A DNA stretch of 64,000 nt. It comes from Terriglobia bacterium (lineage in GTDB: Bacteria > Acidobacteriota > Terriglobia > JAJPHL01). The DNA lies in assembly GCA_021325275.1 (NCBI GenBank), contig JAJPHL010000055.1:1-64000 (forward strand), written 5' to 3'. The notes under the pieces were generated by a model. It saw only the letters and a list, made by a program, of their open reading frames with translations, was not told the origin of the DNA and did not search any database. The position numbers were made by a program, and so were the translations under genes. Each line of letters opens with the position of its first letter. Within the stretch, counting starts at the first letter, position 1. Shown here one piece after another: positions 8,356 through 18,754 of the stretch.

Positions 8356-10497
8356 TTACGAATGCGTTGCAGCGTCCATGAAATACCGTTGACTGTTCAA
8401 CGCCTTCTTCCCCGACTTTGGACGCCGCGCGTACCTTCCGTCGACCTGCATGACACGCGCCTTGGCCGTGTCTTCGAGGTAAACGCGCACGATGTCGTCC
8501 ATCACGTGGCGGACCAGCGCGGGATCCTCCAGCGGAAACAGGATTTCCACGCGGCGGTCAAGATTACGAGGCATCAGATCGGCGCTGCCCAGGTACACTT
8601 CCGGCTTGCCGCCGTTGGCGAAATAATAAATTCGGCTGTGCTCGAGGAAACGCCCCACGATGCTGAACACCTCGACGTTCTCGCTGACGCCGGGCACACC
8701 CGGCCGCAAACAACAGATGCCGCGCACCAGCAGCGTGATCTTCACGCCCGCCTGCGACGCTTCGTAGAGCAGGCGAATGATCCGCGCGTCTTCGAGCGCG
8801 TTCATTTTGAAAATCAAGCGTGCGGCACCCCCATTACCTGCGCCCTTGCGCGCATGTTCGATCTCGCGGCGCACCAGCGCTTCGAATCGCTCGCGCAGAT
8901 TCACCGGCGACACCATCAGCTTGCGATAATCGTGTTTGGCGCTGTAGCCGGTGAGGTAGTTGAACAAATCGGTGGAGTCCTCGCCGAATTCCGGACGACA
9001 CGTCAGCAAGCCGAGATCGGTGTAGATCTGCGCAGTCACCGCGTTGTAATTGCCCGTCGCGGCATGGACGTAGCGGCGTAGCGCGTCGCCATCGTTGCGG
9101 ACCACTTGCAACAGTTTGCAATGCGTCTTCAACCCCACCAATCCGTACGCCACGTGGACGCCTTCGCGCTCCAGAGCTCGCGCCCACTCAATGTTCGACT
9201 CTTCGTCGAAGCGCGCCTTCAACTCGACCAGCACCGCCACTTGCTTGCCGTGATCGATGGCGTCGAGCAGCGCTTCCACCACCGGCGAGTTCCGGCCCAC
9301 GCGGTACAGCACCATCTTGATCGCCTGCACCTTGGGATCGCGGGCGGCGCGGCGCAAAAAGTCGACCACCACCTGGAACGATTCGTAGGGATGATGCAGC
9401 AAAACGTCTTTGCGCTGCAAAACGGAAAAAATATCTTCCTCTTCCTCGGCCTGTTCCTCCGAACTGCGCAGCAGGGACTTGGGAACCGCAGGCACAAACA
9501 CCGGATCCTTCAAATCCGGACGATTCAGCTTGTAAAGCTGGATCAAGCGCGCCAGTGAGAGCAGTCCCGGGCTGCGATACACCTGGCTCGAATCGATTTC
9601 AAGATTTGCCGTCAGGATTTGTAACAGCAACTCCGGCATTCCCGCATCCACTTCCAGGCGAACCACCGATCCAAAGCGGCGCGCGCGCACGCCTTCCTCG
9701 ATGGTTTCGAGCAAATCTTCCGCTTCCAGCTCTTTGATCGCCAGATCGGCGTCGCGGGTGATGTGAAACGGATGAACCTCGCGGACTTCCATGCCGAGAA
9801 AAAGCGCTGAGATGTTGGCGGCAATCACTTGCTCGATCCAAACGAAGACTTCGCGATGTCCGTTGTTGGCGCCGACCGGCACCAACTGCGGCAGCGTGTC
9901 GGGCACTTTCACGCGCGCGAAGCTTTCTTCGCCTTTGCCGTCTCCCGGAGGTTCGATCAAAACGGCGAGATTCAAACTGAGGTTCGAAATGTGCGGAAAG
10001 GGCCGGCCGGGATCGAAGGCTAACGGCGTCAGCACGGGGAAAATTGTGCTGGTGAAATACGCCGCCGCCGTTTCGCGCTGTCGTGCGTTCAACTCGGAAT
10101 AGTCGAGGATCGCGACGCCGTGTTTCTCGAGTGCCGGCAGCAAGCGCTTCGACAGGCACTGGTGAGCCTCGCGCAGCAGCGCTTCCACTTCGGCGCGCGC
10201 CGCCGCGAGGATCGCCGGAGGACGCATGCCGTCGGCCCCGGGCTTATCGACGCCGGCATCGAGTTGCGCGATCACGCCGGCGATGCGGACCATGAAAAAC
10301 TCGTCGAGGTTCGAGGCAAGGATCGAGAGGAATTTCACGCGCTCGAGCAAGGGATTCTGGGGATCGAGCGCTTCTTCCAGCACGCGCCGCTGAAACGCCA
10401 GCAGGCTCATTTCGCGATTCACATAGAGTTGCGGATCGGTGAGCTTGGGCCCGGGCGTCTCTTTCGGGTGTTTTCGGGGGGAAGACTTCTTAGCCAT
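8356..10497 (-). CDS. ppk1: Polyphosphate kinase 1
   Basis: 713 residues, the normal length of PPK1, which reversibly transfers the terminal phosphate of ATP to polyphosphate. The N domain opens LYVNREMSLLAFQRRVLEEA; the head domain carries FLSILASNLDEFFMVRIAGV. The catalytic half has LYRVGRNSPVVEALLDA, the phospho-histidine segment GLKTHCKLLQV (His459) and RRYVHAATGNYN (His478). ATG 10497 (MAKKSSPRKH) is preferred over upstream codons that do not fit the family. It is a stand-alone gene; the regulator on its left runs the same way. The 209 bases upstream (10498-10706) contain no gene. Confidence 0.95.
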   Translation of the reverse strand: MAKKSSPRKHPKETPGPKLTDPQLYVNREMSLLAFQRRVLEEALDPQNPLLERVKFLSILASNLDEFFMVRIAGVIAQLDAGVDKPGADGMRPPAILAAARAEVEALLREAHQCLSKRLLPALEKHGVAILDYSELNARQRETAAAYFTSTIFPVLTPLAFDPGRPFPHISNLSLNLAVLIEPPGDGKGEESFARVKVPDTLPQLVPVGANNGHREVFVWIEQVIAANISALFLGMEVREVHPFHITRDADLAIKELEAEDLLETIEEGVRARRFGSVVRLEVDAGMPELLLQILTANLEIDSSQVYRSPGLLSLARLIQLYKLNRPDLKDPVFVPAVPKSLLRSSEEQAEEEEDIFSVLQRKDVLLHHPYESFQVVVDFLRRAARDPKVQAIKMVLYRVGRNSPVVEALLDAIDHGKQVAVLVELKARFDEESNIEWARALEREGVHVAYGLVGLKTHCKLLQVVRNDGDALRRYVHAATGNYNAVTAQIYTDLGLLTCRPEFGEDSTDLFNYLTGYSAKHDYRKLMVSPVNLRERFEALVRREIEHARKGAGNGGAARLIFKMNALEDARIIRLLYEASQAGVKITLLVRGICCLRPGVPGVSENVEVFSIVGRFLEHSRIYYFANGGKPEVYLGSADLMPRNLDRRVEILFPLEDPALVRHVMDDIVRVYLEDTAKARVMQVDGRYARRPKSGKKALNSQRYFMDAATHS

Positions 10498-10706
10498 CCT
10501 GCTAAGCCTATAGCGAATCGCCGGCAAGGCTCAACGGCGCGGAGTCGCTTTCATGAAACCTTGACACGCCAGTTACCGGACGGTCCGGCCGCCGCGGAGT
10601 GTCTCGGGCTTACCAGCCAGGGCTGAGAAGCGAGCGAAGAAGCCGTGGTCAGTTCATCGAGAAACACGACCTCTGGATCGTTAATCAGCGCCGAAACCCG
10701 CAGCAC

Positions 10707-13700
10707 CTAAGGGGACTTCGCCGCCACTGGAGATCGATAGGTCGTATTGGGGCCTGGCGGATACCGGGTTATTGTGGCTGCTCCGGTTTCCAACAGGTAG
10801 TAATAACCCAGCGCGTCAAGTTGGGCGGCGAACGGCCCGGACAGTCCCGCGATGACAGTCGTGAGGTTCCCCGCCGAATCGATTCCGCGAATGAGTCCGC
10901 TCACCGATTCCGCAAACATCACGTTTCCGCTCGAATCGACCGTAATGCCTCTGGCTAAACCGATGGGTGATCCGGCGGCCGGGGCACCGTCGGCTGTTCG
11001 GCCAGTGGTTCCGTTGCCGGCGATGGTCGTCAGCGTCCCGTTGGGGGCGATTCTTTCCAGACAGCTTGCGGTATCGTCGCCGAAATAAACGGACCCGTCA
11101 GGCGCCACGGCCACGGCGATGGGTGAACCGAGATCCGCTTGGAGCGCGGGAACACCGCTGCCTCGGTTACAGGTGGACGACCGTTTTCCAGTTCCCGCAA
11201 TGGTAGTGAGCGTGTTCGACGATAAGTCGAACTTCAACACGCGTGCGCTGCCGTTCGCCGCGATGTAGAGGGCGTTGCGTTTTTCATCCAGCGCGATACC
11301 CCAAGGACCGCCGGCAGCGCCGCCGGCAACCAGAACCACACTCTTGCCATCGGCAATCGAAACGCGCACAATCTGCCCGCCATCGTTGACATAGAGCGTC
11401 AATCCCGCCGAATCCACGGCCAGGCCGGTGACGCTTGTGCTGTTTGTGACATACACCGTGGAGCTCGCTCCAAGCGGCGTGATCCGGTTTACCTTTTTGG
11501 CCGCTTGATCCGCCCAATAGACGTTGCCCGAGCCGTCCGCCGCCATGGCGCGCGCCCCGTCGACGGCCTGCCCGCCGACCGGCTGCGCGGCGAAACTGAG
11601 GACCGCACTCCCCTGCGATAGTGTGTTGCCCGCCAAGACATCCGCGTCGACGAAGCCTGCCGCGGGCGGCTGTGCGATATTCACGGTTACGCTGTCCAAT
11701 CCATATTGGTTGACGTCGGAAATACTCTGGACTGGATATACAGTCCACCCGATTCGCACACTCAACTGCGCGGGATCGGCTTTGCGGAATCCAGTGCCGA
11801 CGAGCGTAAGCGTCGCGGGTCCGCTGCTCGCGGTCCAGGAAGGTAGAGTCGCGGGCGTACAGCCGCCGACGATGCCGCATAGGCCCAGCGACACCGGAGT
11901 GGATGCGCCCGTCAGCGCGATGGTGCCCTGCGCCGTCATAAGCTGCGGAGCGGCTGCTTGCAGGTCGAGCGGCCAACTGAGCGGCGGCCCTCCGTTGGTC
12001 AACGCCAGCACAGCGGGGCCGAGCGGCAGAGTTGGGGGCAGATAAAACTGTATCGACTCTTGGGAAACGCTCACCATCGGAATCGACACTCGGCGAACGA
12101 CGTCGACGCTCTCGCTCCGCAATCTTCGGGCGGGCGGAAAATCGATCCACGCGGTCACGCCTCCCAGCGGGATCGCCGGTACGGACGACGTTGCCTGACT
12201 CAACCCTAGCCCCTGGCCTTGAAGCGTGATCAGCGAGCCCGGCGCGGCCACCGTTGGTCCCGACTGAATCACGGACGCGCCGGTGTAGGGCGGCGCAGAG
12301 GCACGCTGATCCGCAACCACCGGCACGTATCCCACTTCGAGTCCCGCGGGCGGCGTGACCACAAGCGCCGGATCCAATGATGCCAGCGACCCGGAAGAGG
12401 GAGGGCTCATATATGTCAGGTCCGGCGTCCAATGGCTGTGCATGGATGCCACAAAAGTCTGAATGCGTTGTTGGTCGGCGGTGCTCAAATTCATCCGCTG
12501 GATGGCCGGCTGATCGACAAAGCGATACCAGAAATAGGTGACCGTGCTGCCATCGGCCAAATTCGCATAAAAAGGACCCGCGGCCGGACCGGGATTGACC
12601 CAGCAACTGGAATTCGCCGTCGGAACGGTTAGCGGGCTGCCGGTCTTGGCAAGCGGAAACGTTTGCGATTGCAAGGAAAGGCTCGCGGGTACGTCGCTCG
12701 CCAATATCGGCGTCAGCGCTTTCGATCCGGGAGTTTGTTTGTAATACTCCGGCAGCGCTCCGGCAGGGAAGGTTGCGGTCGGCGTCCACTGGAGTGTCAC
12801 CGCACAGCCGTTTACGCTAGCTGCGCTGTTGGTTGCCTTCACGATGGAATCCAGCGCCAAAGGAGCAGTCTCATTGTCGCCCTGGACCTGCAGTGCGATG
12901 CCGGCGCCTGGATCCTTCGTGCATTGCGGGGTTGTCGACCCGGCACTCTGAAACTGCGCGGGAACCGGCGAGCCTCCATTAACCCAAGTCTTGAGCGCTG
13001 CGTACAGCGCCTGATCGGAATAATAATGAATGTCCTGTTGCAGGACCGTTTGACTGTGCGAGTCCACGGGAAAATGCATCGCGGGATACCGCGAGTAGAC
13101 CGTTTGGTCGGGGCCGACGGCGCGGAAGCGGGGGAAAAATCCGTATTCCGCGGCAATGCCGCTGAGGAGTGCATCGAGGGTATCGAGCCCGCGCCCGACA
13201 TCGGTGGGATAGGTGCGTGAAAGATCGCTCCAATAATCCGGCAGCCAGATCACCGCGGGTCCCTTAAAGTTGGCGCTATTCAGAAAGAGTGTCCAGGTCT
13301 GATCGCCGGTCGGCGTTCCGTTATTCGATCGCGCTCCAAACAACGGCAGCGCCATGTAGCCGTAACCCAGCAAATTTCCGTTGGTGGTAACCAGAACCGG
13401 GGAATCGATCGGCATCAGCAACCGGTTGGAAAGCTGAGCGATGCCCATCTGGCCGCACGGGATCGATCCGCCGGAAACGGCAAAACCAAAGCCTTCGCCG
13501 CTCTGGCCGCCCGAGTAACAAGTACCCGTTCCCACGACATGGATCTTCGGATTTCCCGTCGGAAACGATGAGCCCCCCCAGATGCCAACGCCGCCTTCGA
13601 TGGTTTCAAAGTAAGCGGAGAGGTTTCCGGTGCCGGTGTAGAACTGGTCGCGCGCGGTTGTACCCGGCGGACAAAGAATCTGCGGGAACGTATAGTTGTC

Positions 13701-13943
13701 GGGTATGAACCAAGTTCCGACGAAGCCCAACCGGACATCGGCCAACGGCTTGTCCAGAAGCGGCCAACTTGACGTATACCAAGTGGCCCCGAGCCCGTAG
13801 CCGGGGAACGTCGTTTGGACATTCGAATAGATGTAACCGGTACCGCCCGTGAACAAGTATTCCGGGTTCTGCTGGGCGGCCAGAGAGCAGGCCCAGAACC
13901 AGAATGTCAGCGCGAGGATCGCACGGTTCCTTCGTTCCTTCAT
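10707..13943 (-). CDS. Large secreted protein: unknown N-terminal half, IPT-like and NHL-repeat C-terminal half
   Basis: 1,078 residues beginning with a signal peptide (AILALTFWFWACSLAA). Residues about 25-560 are not recognised: they are Gly/Pro/Tyr/Trp-rich and include several cysteines spaced like disulphides (ILCPPG, GTCYSGG, IPCGQMG). From about 560 there are immunoglobulin-like segments (SVIQSGPTVAAPGSLITLQG) resembling the TIGR03437/IPT style. From about 790 there are NHL beta-propeller blades (GNVYWADQAAKKVNRI, NVMFAESVSGLIRGI). It is probably an exported or surface protein of the Acidobacteria type. The function cannot be named. Confidence 0.75.
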   Translation of the reverse strand: MKERRNRAILALTFWFWACSLAAQQNPEYLFTGGTGYIYSNVQTTFPGYGLGATWYTSSWPLLDKPLADVRLGFVGTWFIPDNYTFPQILCPPGTTARDQFYTGTGNLSAYFETIEGGVGIWGGSSFPTGNPKIHVVGTGTCYSGGQSGEGFGFAVSGGSIPCGQMGIAQLSNRLLMPIDSPVLVTTNGNLLGYGYMALPLFGARSNNGTPTGDQTWTLFLNSANFKGPAVIWLPDYWSDLSRTYPTDVGRGLDTLDALLSGIAAEYGFFPRFRAVGPDQTVYSRYPAMHFPVDSHSQTVLQQDIHYYSDQALYAALKTWVNGGSPVPAQFQSAGSTTPQCTKDPGAGIALQVQGDNETAPLALDSIVKATNSAASVNGCAVTLQWTPTATFPAGALPEYYKQTPGSKALTPILASDVPASLSLQSQTFPLAKTGSPLTVPTANSSCWVNPGPAAGPFYANLADGSTVTYFWYRFVDQPAIQRMNLSTADQQRIQTFVASMHSHWTPDLTYMSPPSSGSLASLDPALVVTPPAGLEVGYVPVVADQRASAPPYTGASVIQSGPTVAAPGSLITLQGQGLGLSQATSSVPAIPLGGVTAWIDFPPARRLRSESVDVVRRVSIPMVSVSQESIQFYLPPTLPLGPAVLALTNGGPPLSWPLDLQAAAPQLMTAQGTIALTGASTPVSLGLCGIVGGCTPATLPSWTASSGPATLTLVGTGFRKADPAQLSVRIGWTVYPVQSISDVNQYGLDSVTVNIAQPPAAGFVDADVLAGNTLSQGSAVLSFAAQPVGGQAVDGARAMAADGSGNVYWADQAAKKVNRITPLGASSTVYVTNSTSVTGLAVDSAGLTLYVNDGGQIVRVSIADGKSVVLVAGGAAGGPWGIALDEKRNALYIAANGSARVLKFDLSSNTLTTIAGTGKRSSTCNRGSGVPALQADLGSPIAVAVAPDGSVYFGDDTASCLERIAPNGTLTTIAGNGTTGRTADGAPAAGSPIGLARGITVDSSGNVMFAESVSGLIRGIDSAGNLTTVIAGLSGPFAAQLDALGYYYLLETGAATITRYPPGPNTTYRSPVAAKSP

Positions 13944-14086
13944 GCGTTGCGACGGCAGCGGCGATCACGCGCAAGCCGATTCCTTGAAGGCGCCGCCACG
14001 TTGTCTCGCGGGATCATACCACGGCGGTGCGGCGACGATAGAAGTAAGCCACTGCGCACGTCATGAAGATGTTTGGTTCCGCGAAT

Positions 14087-14120
14087 GGCCGCCGAGCGGC
14101 CGATGCGTGATCATCGCATC
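14087..14120. terminator. Two adjacent hairpins after the sensor kinase operon
   Basis: GGCCGC cga GCGGCC (14087-14101) is followed directly by GATGCG tgatcat CGCATC (14102-14120). Both stems are perfect and start 12 bases past the stop of the leftward hybrid kinase gene. There is no T-run, so intrinsic termination is only likely, not shown. The rest of 13944-14131 shows no gene. Confidence 0.45.
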
Positions 14121-14131
14121 AACTTCCGTCT

Positions 14132-16087
14132 TCAACTTCCGTCCAAGACGTCGCGCAGCTTCTGCAACAAAGACGCCGCAGAGAACGGTTTTTCGACGAA
14201 GACGATGCTTTCGTCAAGTACACCGCGCCGAATGAGCATGTCATCGGCGTAGCCGGACATGAACAAGAATCTCATGTCGGGACGGATAACATGCAATCTC
14301 TTGGCCAAGTCTGGCCCGCTCATTCCCGGCATCACCACGTCTGTAAGCACCGCGTGGATCACGTTCGGATGGTCCGTTGCGATGCGAATGGCTTCAGTGG
14401 GACCTTCCGCATCCAAAACGGTGTAACCCGCCCGGTTCAGAAGCTTGTACGCAAGCGAGCGTACCGCTTCGGCATCTTCTACAACGAGGATTGTCTCCGT
14501 GCCGGATGGTAGCGCTTGCGGAGCGTGCCGCTGACGAACCGGCTGAGCGGGCGCATGCAATCGCGGCAGATAAATCTTGAACGTGGTTCCTTGCCCCAAA
14601 TCGCTGTACACCCAGATCGTGCCGCCACTTTGGCGCACAATGCCGTATACGGTGGCCAAGCCCAAACCAGTTCCGTGACCCAGCGCCTTTGTCGTAAAGA
14701 ATGGTTCGAAGATACGCGCTATAGTTGCAGCAGTCATGCCGCTGCCGGTGTCGGCGACCGACAACATAATGTATTCGCCAGGGGCAATTTCACTATGTTG
14801 CCTGGTGTAAACTTCATCGAGAACGACATTCGAAGTGCGAATCGTCAGCGTGCCGCCTTGCGGCATGGCGTCATGCGCGTTGACCGCCAAGTTCATCACA
14901 ACTTGTTCGATTTGTCCCGGATCGACAAAGGTTGTCCACAATTGCGGCTCGGTATCGATTGCGATCATCACATCCTCCCCGATGAGTCTCTGCAGCAGAT
15001 CGCGCATCCCCGCGATCACACTGTTGAGGTCGACGGGCTTGGGTTGGCGGACTTGCTTACGGCTGAACGCAAGAAGTTGTTTGACGATGCCGGCGATGCG
15101 CTGCCCCGCGTTCATGATGGCGTCCAATCCCTCGGCGGTGGCTGCGGCATCGTCCAAGGTCTCTTTCATCAGTTCCGCTTCTCCGAGCACGACCCCGATC
15201 AGATTGTTGATGTCATGCGCCACGCCGCCGGCGAGTTGTCCGAGGGATTCCATTTTCTGCGCCTGCACCAACTGCGCTTGCAGGTTGTTCCGTTCCGTCA
15301 TGTCGTTCGCCAGCACAAGTCGCGACCGGCGTCCGCGAAACTCGATGTGATTACCGGAAATCTCAACCTCTAAGATCGCGCCGCTCTTGGTTTGATGTTT
15401 CACAATCCCAGCGCTCGCCGGCACCACCTTTTGGTCGCGCTGTTGTTCGAGTCGCGCCAGAAACGCGGGAACATCTTCGGGTGGCCGGATATCCCGCGCG
15501 GTCATCCTCAAGAACTCCTCGCGCGAATAACCGTACCGCTGAATCGCCGCGTCGTTCACGGCCACAAATGCCAGCGTCTCGAGGTCGAACACCCACATCG
15601 GATTCGGGTTGCTGTCGAAGAGCAACCGGTATTCCTCTTCGCTTTCGCGCAAAGCCGATTCCGCCCGTTTTCGGAGGGCGCGCAAGGATTTCGCGGCGAG
15701 CGCCGCTTCCACCGATGCCGGTAGTCGCGCCATCCGGTCCTTCAGCACGTAATCCATGGCCCCACGTTTGATGCACTCGGCGGCAGCCTCGTCGCCAACG
15801 CTGCCGCTGACGACGATCAGAGGAATGTCTTTTTCCATGCGATGGAGCGCTTCGAGCACATCCATGGCTGTGGAGCCGAGCAGATTGTAATCGCAAATAA
15901 TTACGTCGTACTCCCCACGCGAAATCTGGGCGTTAAAGCCGTCGATGCTATCGACGCTATCAGCATCAAGCGCGAAACCTGCCTTGCTCAAACTATGCGA
16001 GATCAGCTTAACGTCCTTGGGATTGTCCTCGACAAACAGGAGTTGGAGCCGCTTGCTTTCGGAGGAACGAGTAGCGTTGTCGTTCAT
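14132..16087 (-). CDS. Hybrid sensor histidine kinase (REC-PAS-HisKA-HATPase-REC)
   Basis: 651 residues, no membrane segment. The N-terminal receiver domain has Asp66 (VIICDYNLLG) and a Lys in VLKDRM. A PAS domain spans about 150-265. The HisKA box is LAGGVAHDINNLIG with His291, followed by an ATPase domain (NLAVNAHDAMPQGG, ADTGSGM, GTGLGLATVYG). The C-terminal receiver has Asp583 in TDVVMPGMSG and Lys in VEKPFS. Receivers at both ends imply a phosphorelay in which the kinase takes input from another kinase and passes phosphate on. It is the last gene of a three-gene signalling operon, 15 bases after the response regulator. Confidence 0.9.
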   Translation of the reverse strand: MNDNATRSSESKRLQLLFVEDNPKDVKLISHSLSKAGFALDADSVDSIDGFNAQISRGEYDVIICDYNLLGSTAMDVLEALHRMEKDIPLIVVSGSVGDEAAAECIKRGAMDYVLKDRMARLPASVEAALAAKSLRALRKRAESALRESEEEYRLLFDSNPNPMWVFDLETLAFVAVNDAAIQRYGYSREEFLRMTARDIRPPEDVPAFLARLEQQRDQKVVPASAGIVKHQTKSGAILEVEISGNHIEFRGRRSRLVLANDMTERNNLQAQLVQAQKMESLGQLAGGVAHDINNLIGVVLGEAELMKETLDDAAATAEGLDAIMNAGQRIAGIVKQLLAFSRKQVRQPKPVDLNSVIAGMRDLLQRLIGEDVMIAIDTEPQLWTTFVDPGQIEQVVMNLAVNAHDAMPQGGTLTIRTSNVVLDEVYTRQHSEIAPGEYIMLSVADTGSGMTAATIARIFEPFFTTKALGHGTGLGLATVYGIVRQSGGTIWVYSDLGQGTTFKIYLPRLHAPAQPVRQRHAPQALPSGTETILVVEDAEAVRSLAYKLLNRAGYTVLDAEGPTEAIRIATDHPNVIHAVLTDVVMPGMSGPDLAKRLHVIRPDMRFLFMSGYADDMLIRRGVLDESIVFVEKPFSAASLLQKLRDVLDGS

Positions 16088-16102
16088 AAACTTGGCCCCG
16101 GG

Positions 16103-16564
16103 CTACGAACCCCTTACGGGCGCGGCGGGCAGCGGCGGATGATTGACCACCAGCCAGAAGAGACCGACCTGATCCACGATCTGGCGAAATTGTTCAAAGT
16201 CCACCGGCTTTTGAATATAAGCGTTGGCGCCCAAATTGTAGCCTTCCACCAAGTCCCGTTCTTCCTTCGAGGCGGTGAGAATCACCACTGGAATACTTTT
16301 GGTGCGGGGATCCGATTTTACTTTCTTGAGCACCGACAGTCCATCGATGCCGGGCAGTTTGAGATCAAGCAGGACCAGCCGCGGCTGCCGCTCGATGGCG
16401 CGATCCGCGTGGGCGCCCTCGCAGAAAAGGAAGTCCAGCGCCTCCTGCCCATCTCGCGCAACCTCCACGTGCTTAGCTAAATTCCGGCCGCCCAGGGCAT
16501 GAAGCGTCAACTTCAGATCTTTGGGATTATCTTCCACCAAAAGAATATCTGCGGGTTCACTCAT
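16103..16564 (-). CDS. Single-domain response regulator (Rcp-like)
   Basis: 153 residues forming one receiver domain: acidic pair in LLVEDNPKD, phosphorylated Asp67 in VLLDLKLPG, Thr in VVILTASKEE and Lys119 in YIQKPVDFEQF. There is no output domain. The short C-terminal extension resembles the Rcp1-type regulators that pair with phytochrome-like and PAS kinases. Its ATG overlaps the stop of the upstream kinase by one base (TAATG), so the two are translated together and are the likely cognate pair. Confidence 0.9.
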   Translation of the reverse strand: MSEPADILLVEDNPKDLKLTLHALGGRNLAKHVEVARDGQEALDFLFCEGAHADRAIERQPRLVLLDLKLPGIDGLSVLKKVKSDPRTKSIPVVILTASKEERDLVEGYNLGANAYIQKPVDFEQFRQIVDQVGLFWLVVNHPPLPAAPVRGS

Positions 16565-18513
16565 TAACCGGCCTCCCGCCCAAATTCTGTAGGCGTCAGA
16601 CGCGACGTCTCAGCGCCCGGCGTTCCCAAGGTGAAATAAAACGCGGCGCCGCGATCCAACTCGGCCTCGGCCCACACCCGTCCGCCATGCTTATGGATGA
16701 TTCGCTGAATGGTGGCCAACCCAACGCCGGTGCCCTCGAAGTCTTCCTGCCGATGCAGCCGTTGGAAAACTCCAAACAGCTTGGTGGCGTTCTTCATGTT
16801 GAAACCGACGCCGTTGTCCTTCACGAAGAACTGGCGCTCCCCGTTGCGAACGATGGCTCCCAATTCGATCACGGCATGCTCCCGAGGACGCGTGAACTTC
16901 ACGGCGTTGGAGAGCAGATTCATGAGCACCTGCTTCATCAGGCCTGGGTCGCACTCCACAAAGGGCAACTTTTCGATCTTCCACTCGATTGCTCGACGCG
17001 CTTCGGTGCGCTGCAATTCCGTGACTACTTCCTGGGCCACGGCACTCAATCCGGTGATCTGAAGAACTAATTCCTTCCGGCCGACGCGCGCGAGATTCAA
17101 AAGGTCGTCCACCAATCGGCCCATTTCGCGCGTGCTGGCGCGAATGTCACGAAGAAATCCCTGCGCGTCCGCCGATAGATTAGTGCCGGCCTCCTCTTCC
17201 AACAGTTTTGAGAAGCCGTCGATGTGCCGGAGAGGAGCGCGGAGATCGTGCGAAACGGAGTAAGTGAACGCTTCTAATTCTTTATTGGCCGCTTCCAGTT
17301 CCGCGCGCCGCCTTTCTAAGTCCGCATTCAAGCGGCGCACTCCTTCCTCGACCCGTTTTCGTTCCGTGACGTCGCGAATCGCGCTGGATACCAGCACACC
17401 GTCCTCGGTTTCCAAAGGACTGAGGCTGATCTCAACCGGAAACTCGCTGCCGTCCTTGCGCAAGCCGTATAGTTCCAAGCTTGCTCCCATCGGTCGAACG
17501 CGCGGCTCGTGAAAGAATCCGGAGCGATGCCCCGGGTGGCGCGCGCGAAAGCGCTGCGGGATCAGGATCTCGATATCCCGGCCCAGCAATTCATCGCGCT
17601 GATGTCCGAAGAGCTTTTCGACCTGGGCGTTGACCAGAACGATTCTTCCTTGTGGGTTCACGACCACAACGGCGTCAGGGGCGGCCTCCAGAAGCGCGCG
17701 AAACTTCTGTTCCGCCCGCTTACGCTCGGTGATGTCGCGTATGGCGCTGGACACCAATACGCCTTCATCGGTTCGGATGGGACTCAAACTGATTTCGACG
17801 GGAAATTCGCTGCCGTCCTTGCGCAGTCCATAAAGCTCCAGGCTGGCTCCCATCGGGCGAACGCGCGGCTCGTGAAAGAATCCGGTGCGGTGGCCGGGAT
17901 GGCGGCCTCGAAAACGTTCCGGTATCAGGGCCTCGATTTCGCTGCCCAACAACTCTTCCCGCGGATAACCGAAAAGCTTCTCCACTTGCGCGTTGGCGAA
18001 TACGATTTTGCCTTCCGGATTGACCACCACCATGGCGTCCGGAGCGGCCTCCAGAAGTCCCCGGAACTTTTGCTCCGCCGCACGCAATTCCTCGGTCAGG
18101 TGCGTCTCGCCGGAAATGTCCTTCGAGATGATCAGCCAGCCGAGCGGTTGCCCGGCGGGATCATGCCGCGGCGTTACGACGACGCGCGCCATGAAGCGTT
18201 CCCCGTTACGCCGGATTCTGGTGATGGTTCCCTCCCACTTGCCATCTTGCAAAGCGCGGCGCTCGATCTCCTGCGGTTTGCCGGCCTTAACGTCCTCGGG
18301 TGGATGTAGAACTCTGGAGTCGGCTCGTCCGATGACTTCATCGCGTTCGTATCCGTACAGTCGGCGGGCCCCTTCGTTCCAAAGAACAATATGCCCGTTC
18401 GTATCGGTGCCGATGATCGAATATTCCGTGGAGGATTCGAGTATTCCGGACAGGAATTCCAGGGCGTGCGCCGGATCGCTTGCAACGCCGCCGTTGATTT
18501 GTGTGGGAGACAT
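16564..18513 (-). CDS. Cytoplasmic PAS sensor histidine kinase with a duplicated PAS module
   Basis: 649 residues with three PAS domains (about 20-140, 147-267, 268-388), a coiled-coil link ([20 protein letters not shown]), a HisKA box [16 protein letters not shown] with His422, and an ATPase domain ([31 protein letters not shown]). The second and third PAS domains are a near-perfect internal duplication of 121 residues each. It is the first gene of the operon with the receiver protein and the hybrid kinase, so it is the probable signal input. The signal is unknown. Confidence 0.9.
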   Translation of the reverse strand: MSPTQINGGVASDPAHALEFLSGILESSTEYSIIGTDTNGHIVLWNEGARRLYGYERDEVIGRADSRVLHPPEDVKAGKPQEIERRALQDGKWEGTITRIRRNGERFMARVVVTPRHDPAGQPLGWLIISKDISGETHLTEELRAAEQKFRGLLEAAPDAMVVVNPEGKIVFANAQVEKLFGYPREELLGSEIEALIPERFRGRHPGHRTGFFHEPRVRPMGASLELYGLRKDGSEFPVEISLSPIRTDEGVLVSSAIRDITERKRAEQKFRALLEAAPDAVVVVNPQGRIVLVNAQVEKLFGHQRDELLGRDIEILIPQRFRARHPGHRSGFFHEPRVRPMGASLELYGLRKDGSEFPVEISLSPLETEDGVLVSSAIRDVTERKRVEEGVRRLNADLERRRAELEAANKELEAFTYSVSHDLRAPLRHIDGFSKLLEEEAGTNLSADAQGFLRDIRASTREMGRLVDDLLNLARVGRKELVLQITGLSAVAQEVVTELQRTEARRAIEWKIEKLPFVECDPGLMKQVLMNLLSNAVKFTRPREHAVIELGAIVRNGERQFFVKDNGVGFNMKNATKLFGVFQRLHRQEDFEGTGVGLATIQRIIHKHGGRVWAEAELDRGAAFYFTLGTPGAETSRLTPTEFGREAG

Positions 18514-18677
18514 CGCCCACCTTTCTATCTCCCATGCTAGATGGAAATCGCACCGGCTCGGAAAAATCTATCAGCCAATCCGAAAGGCTTCCGCTTTCGG
18601 GAAACATCTGATAAATGCGCGGGGACATCTTGAGTGCCTTTCGGATATATCTCCGACAGGTTTCCGCCCCGCTAGTC
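18514..18677. other. Upstream region of the sensor kinase operon with a hairpin
   Basis: Non-coding. A perfect 7-bp stem with a 7-base loop, CCGAAAG...CTTTCGG, lies at 18580-18600, 67 bases upstream of the kinase ATG. It could be an operator or a 5'-leader structure of this operon. A leftward open frame crosses the region and the repeat beyond, but it has no family features and overlaps the kinase gene. Confidence 0.4.
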
Positions 18678-18754
18678 TTTTTGAGAACAAGGTGAAAGAT
18701 CATCGGAAGTGCGCGACGCACTTTTCGAAGCCCCCGGCACAAGCTCCATGAACT
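18678..18754 (+). repeat. Left 77-bp direct repeat bounding the restriction-modification island
   Basis: It matches 22539-22615 in the same orientation at about 90 percent identity by eye, with one single-base insertion and one deletion cancelling out. Inside is the stem AAGTGC-gcgac-GCACTT. The two copies enclose the controller, endonuclease and methyltransferase genes. No integrase or transposase is present between them. Confidence 0.85.
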
